A stretch of DNA of 64,000 nt, from contig NZ_NEJP01000010.1 in the NCBI RefSeq assembly GCF_002113125.1, forward strand, positions 182,596 to 246,595, read 5' to 3'. Of the stretch, positions 17,411-26,988 are shown one piece after another (position 1 is the first letter of the stretch; the number at the start of each line of letters is the position of its first letter). The position numbers and the translations under genes were made by a program. The stretch is from Pseudomonas sp. B20(2017). Lineage in GTDB: Bacteria; Pseudomonadota; Gammaproteobacteria; Pseudomonadales; Pseudomonadaceae. The notes under the pieces are model-generated. The model made no database searches and was not told where the DNA came from. It was given only the letters and a program-made list of their open reading frames with translations.

Positions 17411-17561
17411 TTCATACCGCCCTTTGGAGCCCGCCAGTCGGCAGGACAGGCGGGCGGGTTAACCGTAAAAGCGGCGCATGATACCAAAATGAACCGACAG
17501 GTCGGTTTTTGAACGCCAGCCAATGTCGGATCGGGCGACAAAAGGTGTAAGAAAAAATGAC

Positions 17562-18980
17562 TCAAGGTGATGGCGGTGGCGGTTCAACCGGGCTCCAGCC
17601 ACCGCCCAGTGCGGTGTAAAGGTTCACCTGTGCCACCAGTTGCGCCAACCGGTCGGTAATCAGTCCTTGCTGAGAACTGAACAGCGAACGCTGGGCATCG
17701 AGGAATGTCAGGCTGCTGTCGACGCCGCTTCGATAGCGGTGCTGCGCCATGTCGTAATAATCCTGGGTCGCCTGCACCAGATCGCGTTGGGCCTGGAGTT
17801 GCTGTTCGTAGGTCTGGCGCGCCGCGAGGCCGTCGGATACTTCCTGGAATGCCGTCTGAATGGTCTTTTCGTACTCGGCGACGGTGATGTCTTTTTGCAG
17901 TTTCGCGTAATCCAGGCTCGCACGCAGACTGCCGGCGTTGAAGATCGGCAGGTTGATCTGCGGCTGGAACGTCCAGGCCCCGGAGCCGCCCTTGAACAGC
18001 CCGGACAGATCGCGGCTGGACGTCCCGGCATTGGCCGTCAGGCTGACACTGGGGAAAAATGCTGCCCGCGCCGCGCCGATGTTGGCATTGGCGGCGCGCA
18101 GTTTGTATTCGGCCTGGAGAATGTCCGGCCGGCGTTGCAGCAGATCCGACGGCAACCCGGCCGGCACGGTTGCCACCAGATCACTGTCCAGCGGACGCGC
18201 CGGCAGGTGCTCGGGCACCGGCGCCCCCACCAGCAGCGTCAGGCTGTTCAAATCCTGGGCGACCTGACGCTGATAACGAGCCAGGCTCGCGCGGGTGCTG
18301 TCGACACTGGTCTGCGCCTGAATCTGATCCAGCGCCGAAGACTTGCCGGCCTCGCGGTTGCGGGTGGTCAGGTGCAGGCTGCGCTCGTCGGCGGCCAGCG
18401 TCTCCTCGGCCAGGGCCAGCAACTCCTGATCGGCGCGCCAGGTCAGGTAGGCGTTGGCGACGTTGGCCACCAGGCTCAATTGCGCACTGCGCCGGGCTTC
18501 TTCGGTGGACAGCCAGGTCAACAGCGCCTGCTCGCTGAGACTGCGCACCCGGCCGAAGAAGTCCAGTTCGTAAGCGCTGATACCCAGGTTCACCGTATAG
18601 GTCGAGGTGATCGCTGCTTTGGTTCGGGTCACGCTGGACGGCACCCGCTGACGCAGTTCGTTGGCATTGGCCGACACCGCCGGCAGTAGATCGGCACGCT
18701 GGATGCGGTACTGCGCCTGAAACGCCTCGACGTTCAGCGCGGCAACACGCAAGTCACGGTTGTTGATCAGCGCACTTTCGATCAGTTGCTGCAACGCCGG
18801 ATCATTGAACAGCGTGCGCCAGTCATCGACGACGGTGGTGGCTTGCGGTGCCGCTGAGTACGCCGGACCTCGCGGATACTGCGCAGCGCTGGGCGAAGCG
18901 GGTCGCTGGTAATCAGGAATCAACGAACAACCGCCCAGCAGCAGCGTCACGGACAGGAGGGAAATCGGGAGCCTGGACAT
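17562..18980 (-). CDS. NodT/OprM-type outer-membrane efflux lipoprotein
   Basis: The 472-residue protein has a lipoprotein signal (LLLGGCS) and two repeats of the outer-membrane efflux protein (TolC/OprM) fold. Recognisable parts are YELDFFGRVRSLSEQALLTWL and RRPDILQAEYKLRAANANIGAARAAFFPS. It forms the outer-membrane channel for tripartite export. In known Pseudomonas lipopeptide loci a nodT-like gene sits at this place, upstream of the luxR gene, so it is the likely partner of the MacAB pump encoded after the NRPS genes. ATG at 18980 follows GAGG; a TTG one codon earlier is less likely. Confidence 0.93.
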   Translation of the reverse strand: MSRLPISLLSVTLLLGGCSLIPDYQRPASPSAAQYPRGPAYSAAPQATTVVDDWRTLFNDPALQQLIESALINNRDLRVAALNVEAFQAQYRIQRADLLPAVSANANELRQRVPSSVTRTKAAITSTYTVNLGISAYELDFFGRVRSLSEQALLTWLSTEEARRSAQLSLVANVANAYLTWRADQELLALAEETLAADERSLHLTTRNREAGKSSALDQIQAQTSVDSTRASLARYQRQVAQDLNSLTLLVGAPVPEHLPARPLDSDLVATVPAGLPSDLLQRRPDILQAEYKLRAANANIGAARAAFFPSVSLTANAGTSSRDLSGLFKGGSGAWTFQPQINLPIFNAGSLRASLDYAKLQKDITVAEYEKTIQTAFQEVSDGLAARQTYEQQLQAQRDLVQATQDYYDMAQHRYRSGVDSSLTFLDAQRSLFSSQQGLITDRLAQLVAQVNLYTALGGGWSPVEPPPPSP

Positions 18981-19039
18981 CAACAGCCTCGTTCACAAAG
19001 GGGAGCGGACGTCGGGCGCCCGATAAAAGAAAGCGCGGA

Positions 19040-19834
19040 TCAGGCGCCGGCCATCCATCTGGCCAGACCGTGTCGCCCGCTGACACCGAGCTTGGCGGCC
19101 GCACGCTTGAGGTAGGTCTCGATCGAGCTGTTCTTGACCCTTAGCTTCTCGGCCATCTGCGGCACGGTGCCGCCTGTCAGCAAGCCCAGGCAGACTTCTT
19201 TTTCCCGTACCGACAACGTGATGTCGCCCAGCGCCAAGCGTTGGTCGAACACCTGTTGCAACGGTGCCTGCCGTTGATCGGACTCTGGCAGACGCGGTTG
19301 CCGGGCGTCGGTTTGCCGGCTGATGTGCGCATGGCGCTCGATCAAGGGCAACAGCGTGTCGGACAGGCTTTTGAGGAACGACAGCTCCGGCAGCGAAAAC
19401 ACCCGATGCGTGTGAGGGCGGTAAAAGGAGATGACGCAACGGCGGTTGGACGTGCGGGACACCAGATTGCATTGGTGGACGCTGTGGTGCGGGTGTCGAT
19501 GCTGGAGCGAGGCTTTCAGTTGAATCAGTAGCGAATCGTTCATCTCGATCATCTGTTGCAGCAGCGGATGGTCGTCCGGGTGCTGCAACGGATCCGGGGG
19601 CGGGAAGGTGTCCGGCAACCCGGCGCTGCCCAGCGCCTTGATCTCGACCACGCTGGACTCCCGTTCATCCAGGGTCCATTCGCTGAGATGGACGCGATTG
19701 ACCGGAACGAGGTTGTCGACCAACTGGAACATGTTCGTGGCAAAACGCTCGTTGCCGGTGCTGGCGATCAGCTCACCCAACTGCCAGTAAAAGTGCGGAT
19801 TTTCCATGTTGCGAAGACTGCCGGTCAGATTCAT
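19040..19834 (-). CDS. LuxR-family regulator of the lipopeptide cluster
   Basis: The 264-residue protein has a C-terminal LuxR helix-turn-helix (LSVREKEVCLGLLTGGTVPQMAEKLRVKNSSIETYLKRAAAKLGVSGRHG, split here by position about 205-255). The N-terminal part does not show the usual acyl-homoserine-lactone binding signature, as is known for the LuxR regulators of Pseudomonas lipopeptide loci. It is divergent from the first NRPS gene across a 0.5-kb spacer, so it probably activates it. A paralogue with the same layout closes the locus. Confidence 0.92.
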   Translation of the reverse strand: MNLTGSLRNMENPHFYWQLGELIASTGNERFATNMFQLVDNLVPVNRVHLSEWTLDERESSVVEIKALGSAGLPDTFPPPDPLQHPDDHPLLQQMIEMNDSLLIQLKASLQHRHPHHSVHQCNLVSRTSNRRCVISFYRPHTHRVFSLPELSFLKSLSDTLLPLIERHAHISRQTDARQPRLPESDQRQAPLQQVFDQRLALGDITLSVREKEVCLGLLTGGTVPQMAEKLRVKNSSIETYLKRAAAKLGVSGRHGLARWMAGA

Positions 19835-20326
19835 ATCTTTGTCATCCTTGATTTAGAGCCATTGCCGAATCGTCTGCCGTGCATGCACCCGTGAAACGCC
19901 CACCCAGTCTTTTCTCCTTGAAATCGATCTGGAGCAGGATTTAAGCCCATGCATTTGTCCTACGTCTGTAGGGGAAAACAGGGACACAAAGTGCCACTAT
20001 TTCCGAATTAATGGCGCCATGTTTCTGTCAGGCCATGGCTGACGGTCACGTAGTCCGTGACTGTACGGTCTAATACGAACCCCGGAATCCGGGGCTCGGA
20101 CCGCCGTGTTCCGACATTTCGGGGGGCTAGCGGGTCATCAAGTGTGGCGATTGTCCTACAGGATTTTCAGTAATTTCTTTCCGAACTTTTAGGGGAATTG
20201 CCGACTTCTCAGGCCCTGTTGGTACGCACAACTGTACAAAGTGGGGAGAGTTGTCCGGGTTTCACGTGTCACGCGGGTTTCGGGGCCGATGCTTGAATAC
20301 GCGCCAAATCACGTGAGATGGATCTT
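19835..20326. promoter_or_regulatory. Divergent luxR / NRPS promoter region with dyads
   Basis: This 490-bp spacer has no convincing gene. It contains several short dyads: CCTAC-N4-GTAGG (19959-19972), GTCACG-N5-CGTGAC (20045-20061), CCCCGGA-A-TCCGGGG (20080-20094) and TCCTACAGGA (20154-20163). The heptamer GTCCTAC occurs in the first and last. These are candidate LuxR-type operators or leader hairpins; none is proven. Confidence 0.5.
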
Positions 20327-23300
20327 ATGAACCAATTTGCTGCCGACGCGGCGGACGGTCTGTCCGCGATTTCCGAGGCCTTCCCGCTGACTGCCGCCCA
20401 GCGCGACATCTGGCTCGACCAACTGCGTCAGGGGAATTCGCCGATGTACAACATCGGTGGCTATGTCGAGCTGACCGGGCCGCTGGACCCGGCGCTGATG
20501 CAGGCAGCGCTTGAAGGGCTCGTGGCCCGGCATGACGCCATGCGCACCAGTCTGCTGGCGGGGGCCGGCGAGCATGGGCTGCCGTTACAGCGTTTCGCGC
20601 AGTCCATGCCGGTGCCGATGCCGGTGCACGATTTACGCAGCCATCCCGATCCCTACGTCGAAGCACGCCAATTGACGCAGGAAAACATCGAGCAGCAGTT
20701 CACACTGGACGGAGGGCCGTTGTTCCGGTTTTGTCTGATCTGGCTCGATGACGACTGCCATTGGCTCTCACTCCAGGCCCATCACCTGATCGTCGATGGC
20801 TGGGGGTTCGGCGAGATGCTCAAATCCCTCGACGAGATTTACAACGCGCTGGCGCTCGGGCAGCAGCCACCCGATTCGGCGCCGTCCTATGTCGATTTCA
20901 TCCGTGACGATGCGCGGTATTTTCAGTCCGCCCGTTATGCCCGTGACCGAGCGTACTGGCTGGACAAATACCAGCACCGTCCCGAACCGCTGTTGTTGCC
21001 GCGCTATCAGGAGCGCTTTGCCGGCGCTGCGGCACCGACCCGGATTTTCTCGCAGGTTTTTCCGGCACGTCTGCACGAGCGCATGAAGCACGTGGCCCGA
21101 GAATATGGTGCGTCGGCGTTTCATGTGTTGCTGGCAGCGATCCATGTGTACTTCAGCCGCAGCGCCCAGCGAGACGAATGGGTGGTGGGCGTGCCGCTGC
21201 TCAATCGTTCCGGCGCCCGGTTCAAATCGACCCTGGGGCTGTTCACCCAGGTCAGTGCGGTGCGCATGGGATTTGGCCGCGAGCTGTCGTTCAGTGCACT
21301 GATCAAGGCGATAGGTGATGAGCTGAAACGCGATTTCCGCCATCAACGTTTTCCCCTCAGCGACATGAACCGCGCACTCGGCCTGCTGCGCGAGGATCGC
21401 TCGCAGCTGTTCGAAGTGACCGTGTCCTACGAGCGCGACGCGCATGAGTACCGCTACGGTGGTGCGCAGGCGCGGGTGGTCAAAGTGTCGAACCACGAAG
21501 AGGGCACACCGCTGTCCGTGCACCTGCTGAGCAGCCGGGGCGACGGCGAGGACAGTTTGTACATGGTGTACAACGAGGCCTACTTTGACGCCGATGAAAT
21601 CGCGGCGCTGAGTGGGCGCTTGCTTTGGGTGCTGGAACAGGGGCTTGAGGAACCCGCGCTTGCAGTGGGCGATTTCAGCCTGAGCCTTCCTTCCGAATCG
21701 GCGTTGCTGCAGCAGTGGAATGACACGCGCGCTGAACTCCCCAAAGACCTGACCATTCACCAGCGCATTGAAGCGCAAGCGGCAGCACAGCCAGAGGCGG
21801 TAGCGGCAGAATCCCAGGGACAGTGGTTGACCTATGCCGAGCTGAACCGACAGGCCAACGCCCTGGCCCATCATTTGATCGGGCTCGGTGTACGACCCGA
21901 TGACCGCGTGGCACTGGTCGCCCGCCGAGGGCAGGACACACTGGTCGCGCTGCTGGCGATCCTCAAGTCCGGCGCCGGTTATGTGCCGGTCGATCCGGCT
22001 CACCCTGCGGAACGGTTGAGCTATCTGTTGAGCGACTGCGCTCCGGTCGTGGTCCTGACCCAGCGCGATCTGCGCGAACGCTTGCCGGTGCTGGACGTGC
22101 CGCTGATCGAAATCGATGCGCGCGGCTGGCCGATCAACGATCTCAACCCCGACGTCCCGAATCTGACCACCGCGCACCTGGCCTACGTGATCTACACCTC
22201 CGGCTCCACCGGCCAGCCCAAAGGCGTGATGGTCGAACATCGCACGTTATCGAATCTGGTCGACTGGCATTGCACGGCTTTCGACTTGTGCGCCGGTCGC
22301 CACACTTCAAGCCTTGCCGGCTTCGGTTTCGACGCCATGGCCTGGGAAGTCTGGCCTGCGCTTTGTGCCGGCGCGACCCTGCACCTGGCGCCGTCCCGTG
22401 ACGGTGGCGAAGACATCGACGCGCTGCTCGACTGGTGGCGCACGCAACCGCTGGACGTGAGTTTCCTGCCGACTCCAATTGCCGAGTACGCCTTCAGCCG
22501 CCACCTCGAACACCCGACCCTGCGCACGCTGCTGATCGGCGGTGATCGCCTGCGCCAGTTCAATCGCGAGCAGTCGTTCGCGGTGATCAACAACTATGGC
22601 CCGACCGAAGCGACGGTGGTCGCCACCTCGGGTCGAATCGAACCGGGACGGACGCTGCACATCGGCAAACCCGTAAGCAATGCCACGGCCTATCTGCTGG
22701 ATGACCGACAGCGTCAGGTGCCGATTGGCGTGGCCGGCGAGCTATACGTCGGAGGCGCCGGCGTAGCGCGGGGTTACTTCAATCGCCCTGAGCTGACCGC
22801 CGAACGCTTTCTCGACGATCCATTCAGCCGCCAGCCCCACGCACGTATGTATCGCACCGGCGACCTCGCACGCTGGCGTCCGGACGGCACCCTTGAGTAC
22901 CTGGGCCGCAACGACGATCAGGTGAAAATCCGTGGCGTGCGTATCGAACCCGGCGAAATCGAAGCCGCGTTGAGCAGCCATGAATCCGTGCGCGATGCGG
23001 TGGTGCAGGTACGTGACGGCCAACTGCTGGCCTGGTTCACCGAACGCCAGCCGCTGGACATCACGCAGTTGCATGCCCATCTGCAAACCCGTCTGCCCAG
23101 TGCGATGCTGCCATCGGCTTACGTGCGCTTGACGGGGATGCCCCTGACGGCCAACGGCAAACTGGATCGTCAGGCGTTGCCGGCGCCGGGGCCGGAGGCG
23201 TTGATCCGCCGCGAGTACGAAGCCCCGCAAGGCGACGTCGAAATCCTCCTGGCGCAGATCTGGGCCGACGTACTGCAAGTCGAAAAGGTCGGGCGTCACG

Positions 23301-26300
23301 ATCACTTCTTTGAACTCGGCGGGCACTCGTTGCTGGCGGTCAACCTGATCGAGCGCATGCGTCAGCTAGGGATGAGCAGCGATGTGCGCGTGCTGTTCGG
23401 TCAGCCGACATTGGCGGCACTGGCTGCGTCGGTGGGGAGTGGTCGCGAGGTCGAAGTGCCGGTCAACCGCATTGCGCCAGGTTGCACGCAGATCACGTCG
23501 GACCTGTTGCCGTTGGTAGAACTGGATCAGGCCACCCTCGACCGGATCATCGCCAAGGTGCCGGGCGGGGCGGCCAACGTGCAGGACATTTATCCGTTGG
23601 CGCCGTTGCAGGAAGGCATTCTTTATCACCACATCACCGCCGCGCAGGGCGACCCGTACCTGCTGCAATCGCAGCTGGCGTTCGACAGCGTCGAGCGGGT
23701 CGAGGCCTATGCGGCGGCGCTGCGTCAGGTCATGGCGCGCCACGATATCCTGCGCACCGCCGTGGTCTGGGAAGGTTTGACCACGCCGGTGCAGGTGGTC
23801 TGGCGCGAAGCCAAACTGCCGGTGCAGGAAATCGCCCTCGATCCGGCGGAGGACGATGTCCTCGCGCAACTGCACGAGCGTTTCGATGCTCGTCGCTATC
23901 GCATCGACGTCAGTCAGGCGCCGCTGATCCGGCTGATGTATGCGCGCGATCCGGCTCATGGGCGGATCGTGGCGATTCTGTTGTTCCATCATCTGGCGCT
24001 GGATCACATCGCGCTGGAGGTCTTGCGCCATGAAATGCGCGCCAACTTGCTGGGGCTCGATGAACCGCTGCCGCCAGCGGTGCCGTATCGCAATTACGTG
24101 GCCCAGACCCGACTCGGTGTCAGCGAGCAGGAACACGAAGCGTTCTTCCGCGAAATGCTCGCCGACATCGACGAGCCGACCTTGCCGTTCGGTTTGCAGG
24201 ACGTGCAGGGCGACGGACGCGGTATCGACGAAGCGGTGCGCATGCTTGCGCCTGAACTGGACCGGCGCTTGCGCCTTCAGGCACGGCAGGCAGGCGTCAG
24301 CGTGGCCAGCTTGATTCACCTGGCCTGGGCGCAGGTGCTGGCGGCGACGTCGGGGCAGGAGCGCGTGGTGTTCGGCAGTGTATTTATGGGCCGCATGCAG
24401 GGCGGCGAGGGCGCGGACCGGGCGCTGGGGGTGTTCATCAACACCTTGCCATTGCGGGTGGACATGGACCGGGGTGCGCGCGATGCCGTGCTGCTGACCC
24501 ACGGCCGACTGACCGATTTGCTCGGGCACGAACATGCGTCACTGGCGCTGGCCCAGCGTTGCAGCGGCGTTGCGTCACCAGCACCGCTGTTCAGCGCGTT
24601 ACTCAACTATCGGCACACCGACCTTGAGGTGCAGGAATCGACGTCGGACCAAGCCTGGCAAGGCATCCAGACCCTCGAGAATGAAGAGCGCACCAACTAC
24701 CCGCTGACCTTGAGCGTCGATGATCTGGGCAGCGCCTTGCGGATCACTACGCGAACACTGATGAACATCGGCGCCCGGCGCATCGGCGACTACGTGCAGA
24801 CCGCATTGCAGGCGCTGGTGGATGCGCTGGAGCAGACACCGCAACAGCCACTGAATCGCTTGCCGATCCTGCCGGCGGCGGAGCTTGAACAACTGCTGGT
24901 CGAGTTCAATGCCAGCGAAGTCGATTGCCCGATCGATCAGCCGCTTCAGGTGTTGTTCGAGCAGCAGGCGCAACGCCGTCCCGACGCCATCGCCTTGCAG
25001 GCCGGTGAACAACAGCTGACGTATCGCCAGCTGAATGAGCAGGCCAACCGCTTGGCGCATCATCTACGGGAGCAAGGTGTGCAACCGGATTCCAGGGTGG
25101 CGATCTGCGTCGAGCGCAGCCTGGATCTGATAGTCGGCCTGCTCGGCATTCTCAAGGCGGGCGGCGCGTATGTGCCACTTGACCCCGACTATCCGCTGGA
25201 ACGCCTGCATTACATGTTGCAGAACAGCGCCCCGGTGGCGGTGCTGGTACACGAGGCCACTCGCAATCTGCTTAATGATCCCGGTGTGCCGGTCATCGAT
25301 TTCGGCCGTTGCACCTGGCAGCACGCATCTGCCGAGAACCTGCAAGTTCCGGGTTTGAGCGCTGCAAACCTGGCCTACATGATCTACACCTCGGGCTCCA
25401 CCGGCACGCCGAAGGGCGTGATGATCGAGCATCGAAGCGCCTGCAACATGGTCCACTGGGGTTCGCAGATCAGCCCACCGACCGGGCACGGCGCGCTGTT
25501 GCAGAAGGCGCCGTTCAGCTTCGACAGTTCGGTGTGGGAGATTTTCTGGCCGCTGTGTTCCGGCCTGCGGCTGGTGCTGGCGCGTCCCGACGGCAACCGT
25601 GATTCGGCGTATGTGACTCAGGTGATTCGCGAACGGCAGATCACCGTGGTCAAGTTCGTGCCGGCGCTGCTACAACAGTTCATCGAACAGGATGATGTCA
25701 GCCAGTGCACCAGCCTGACCGACGTGCTCAACGGTGGCGGTGAGCTGACGGCCGCACTGGCCCGACGCGTGCGCGAGCGCCTGCCGTGGGTGCGTCTGCA
25801 TAACGTTTACGGCCCGACCGAAACCACGGTCGACAGCACCGGCTGGACGCTGGAGCCGGATCAATCGGTGCCGGAAGCCGTGGTGCCAATCGGCAAGGCG
25901 TTGAGTAACACCCGGCTCTACGTGCTGGACGCCCATGACCAACCGGTGCCATTCGGGGTGAGCGGTCACTTGCATATCGGCGGGGTCGGAGTCGCGCGGG
26001 GTTATCTGGGACTGCCGGACATGCAGGCCGAGCGCTTCATCGACAGCCCGTTCGTGGCCAGTGATCGCCTGTACCGCACCGGCGATCTGGTGCGCTACCG
26101 GGCGGATGGCAACCTCGAATTCCTCGGGCGCAACGACTTCCAGGTCAAGCTGCGCGGCCTGCGTCTTGAGCCGGGGGAAATCGAGGCGCGGCTGATCGAG
26201 CATCCAGCGGTGCGTGAAGCCGTGGTGCTGGTCCGCGACGAGAGACTGGTGGCGTATTTCACCGTGCGCGAAGGCTTCGACGCGCCACCCATCGAAACCT

Positions 26301-26737
26301 TGCGCGCCCACGTGCTGGAGCGCTTGCCGGAGTACATGGCGCCGGGCGCTTACGTGAAACTCGAGGCATTGCCCCTGACCCCCAACGACAAGGTCGACCG
26401 CAAAGCCTTGCCGGCACCGGGGGCAGAAGCGGTGCTCAGTCGTCGGTACGAGGCGCCCGAGGGCGAAGTCGAAATCCGGCTGGCGCAGATCTGGGCCGAG
26501 GTGCTGCAACTGGAGCAGGTCGGCCGCAACGACCACTTCTTCGAACTCGGCGGGCATTCGTTGCTGGCGGTCAGTCTGGTGGCGCGCATGCGTCAGGCCG
26601 GGCTGCACGTCGATGCGCGGTCGCTGTTCAGCCAGCCAACCTTGGCCGCGCTGGCGGCCCAGACTTCGGCGCAGGCAAAACAGGTGGAAGTCCCGCAAAC
26701 CACCATACCGACGCTCAACCGCAAACGCCGGCTCTGA
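20327..26737 (+). CDS. Lipopeptide NRPS 1 (two modules, predicted Leu1-Glu/Asp2)
   Basis: The 2136-residue synthetase has the order Cstart-A-T-C-A-T. C1 (residues 15-450, HHLIVDG) is of the starter type that couples a fatty acyl chain to residue 1. A1 (about 475-960) reads D-A-W-F-L-G-N-V-V, the Pseudomonas Leu code. T1 (ELGGHSLL) is near 995. C2 carries HHITAAQGD near 1100, the dual condensation/epimerisation motif. A2 (about 1545-2030) reads D-S-W-K-L-G-V-V-D, acidic or Gln-like; I favour Glu, with Asp possible. T2 is near 2070. The ATG at 20327 has a better ribosome site than the one at 20318. Luxr lies divergent, and NRPS 2 follows after a REP pair. Confidence 0.96.
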   Translation: MNQFAADAADGLSAISEAFPLTAAQRDIWLDQLRQGNSPMYNIGGYVELTGPLDPALMQAALEGLVARHDAMRTSLLAGAGEHGLPLQRFAQSMPVPMPVHDLRSHPDPYVEARQLTQENIEQQFTLDGGPLFRFCLIWLDDDCHWLSLQAHHLIVDGWGFGEMLKSLDEIYNALALGQQPPDSAPSYVDFIRDDARYFQSARYARDRAYWLDKYQHRPEPLLLPRYQERFAGAAAPTRIFSQVFPARLHERMKHVAREYGASAFHVLLAAIHVYFSRSAQRDEWVVGVPLLNRSGARFKSTLGLFTQVSAVRMGFGRELSFSALIKAIGDELKRDFRHQRFPLSDMNRALGLLREDRSQLFEVTVSYERDAHEYRYGGAQARVVKVSNHEEGTPLSVHLLSSRGDGEDSLYMVYNEAYFDADEIAALSGRLLWVLEQGLEEPALAVGDFSLSLPSESALLQQWNDTRAELPKDLTIHQRIEAQAAAQPEAVAAESQGQWLTYAELNRQANALAHHLIGLGVRPDDRVALVARRGQDTLVALLAILKSGAGYVPVDPAHPAERLSYLLSDCAPVVVLTQRDLRERLPVLDVPLIEIDARGWPINDLNPDVPNLTTAHLAYVIYTSGSTGQPKGVMVEHRTLSNLVDWHCTAFDLCAGRHTSSLAGFGFDAMAWEVWPALCAGATLHLAPSRDGGEDIDALLDWWRTQPLDVSFLPTPIAEYAFSRHLEHPTLRTLLIGGDRLRQFNREQSFAVINNYGPTEATVVATSGRIEPGRTLHIGKPVSNATAYLLDDRQRQVPIGVAGELYVGGAGVARGYFNRPELTAERFLDDPFSRQPHARMYRTGDLARWRPDGTLEYLGRNDDQVKIRGVRIEPGEIEAALSSHESVRDAVVQVRDGQLLAWFTERQPLDITQLHAHLQTRLPSAMLPSAYVRLTGMPLTANGKLDRQALPAPGPEALIRREYEAPQGDVEILLAQIWADVLQVEKVGRHDHFFELGGHSLLAVNLIERMRQLGMSSDVRVLFGQPTLAALAASVGSGREVEVPVNRIAPGCTQITSDLLPLVELDQATLDRIIAKVPGGAANVQDIYPLAPLQEGILYHHITAAQGDPYLLQSQLAFDSVERVEAYAAALRQVMARHDILRTAVVWEGLTTPVQVVWREAKLPVQEIALDPAEDDVLAQLHERFDARRYRIDVSQAPLIRLMYARDPAHGRIVAILLFHHLALDHIALEVLRHEMRANLLGLDEPLPPAVPYRNYVAQTRLGVSEQEHEAFFREMLADIDEPTLPFGLQDVQGDGRGIDEAVRMLAPELDRRLRLQARQAGVSVASLIHLAWAQVLAATSGQERVVFGSVFMGRMQGGEGADRALGVFINTLPLRVDMDRGARDAVLLTHGRLTDLLGHEHASLALAQRCSGVASPAPLFSALLNYRHTDLEVQESTSDQAWQGIQTLENEERTNYPLTLSVDDLGSALRITTRTLMNIGARRIGDYVQTALQALVDALEQTPQQPLNRLPILPAAELEQLLVEFNASEVDCPIDQPLQVLFEQQAQRRPDAIALQAGEQQLTYRQLNEQANRLAHHLREQGVQPDSRVAICVERSLDLIVGLLGILKAGGAYVPLDPDYPLERLHYMLQNSAPVAVLVHEATRNLLNDPGVPVIDFGRCTWQHASAENLQVPGLSAANLAYMIYTSGSTGTPKGVMIEHRSACNMVHWGSQISPPTGHGALLQKAPFSFDSSVWEIFWPLCSGLRLVLARPDGNRDSAYVTQVIRERQITVVKFVPALLQQFIEQDDVSQCTSLTDVLNGGGELTAALARRVRERLPWVRLHNVYGPTETTVDSTGWTLEPDQSVPEAVVPIGKALSNTRLYVLDAHDQPVPFGVSGHLHIGGVGVARGYLGLPDMQAERFIDSPFVASDRLYRTGDLVRYRADGNLEFLGRNDFQVKLRGLRLEPGEIEARLIEHPAVREAVVLVRDERLVAYFTVREGFDAPPIETLRAHVLERLPEYMAPGAYVKLEALPLTPNDKVDRKALPAPGAEAVLSRRYEAPEGEVEIRLAQIWAEVLQLEQVGRNDHFFELGGHSLLAVSLVARMRQAGLHVDARSLFSQPTLAALAAQTSAQAKQVEVPQTTIPTLNRKRRL

Positions 26738-26749
26738 ATGGGATCAAAC

Positions 26750-26841
26750 CTGTGGGAGCGAGCTTGCTCGCGAAAGCGGTGTGTCAGTCACCAATGATGT
26801 CGGCTGCCAAGACCTCTTCGCGAGCAAGCTCGCTCCCACAG
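26750..26841. repeat. REPIN (perfect inverted REP pair) between NRPS 1 and NRPS 2
   Basis: Two 25-bp REP sequences (26750-26774 and 26817-26841) are perfect inverted copies of each other, separated by 42 bp. Each has the inner palindrome GCGAGCTTGCTCGC. The element sits inside the 251-bp gap between two synthetase genes that are expected to be co-transcribed. Confidence 0.9.
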
Positions 26842-26988
26842 GGTGGGAGCTGCCCAGCACCATGGCTTGTCCCCGCTTCCCATGTCAGACACCCAGGCCC
26901 CGATGTTTTAGCTTTTCCTGGCTGCGTGCGGCCGCACGGACTCGCCGCTGCGCGCTCCTTTTTCCCGAATTTACAGCAGGTTACCCCC

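Noticed and set aside
4169..26841. REP pairs as a possible CRISPR array
   Set aside because: They are isolated inverted pairs, not regularly spaced direct repeats; no CRISPR array is visible in the window.
26752..26988. N-terminal extension of NRPS 2 (frame starting MGASLLAK)
   Set aside because: These codons run through the REP pair; MGASLLAK is the usual artefact of translating a REP element. The docking domain begins at the ATG at 26989.
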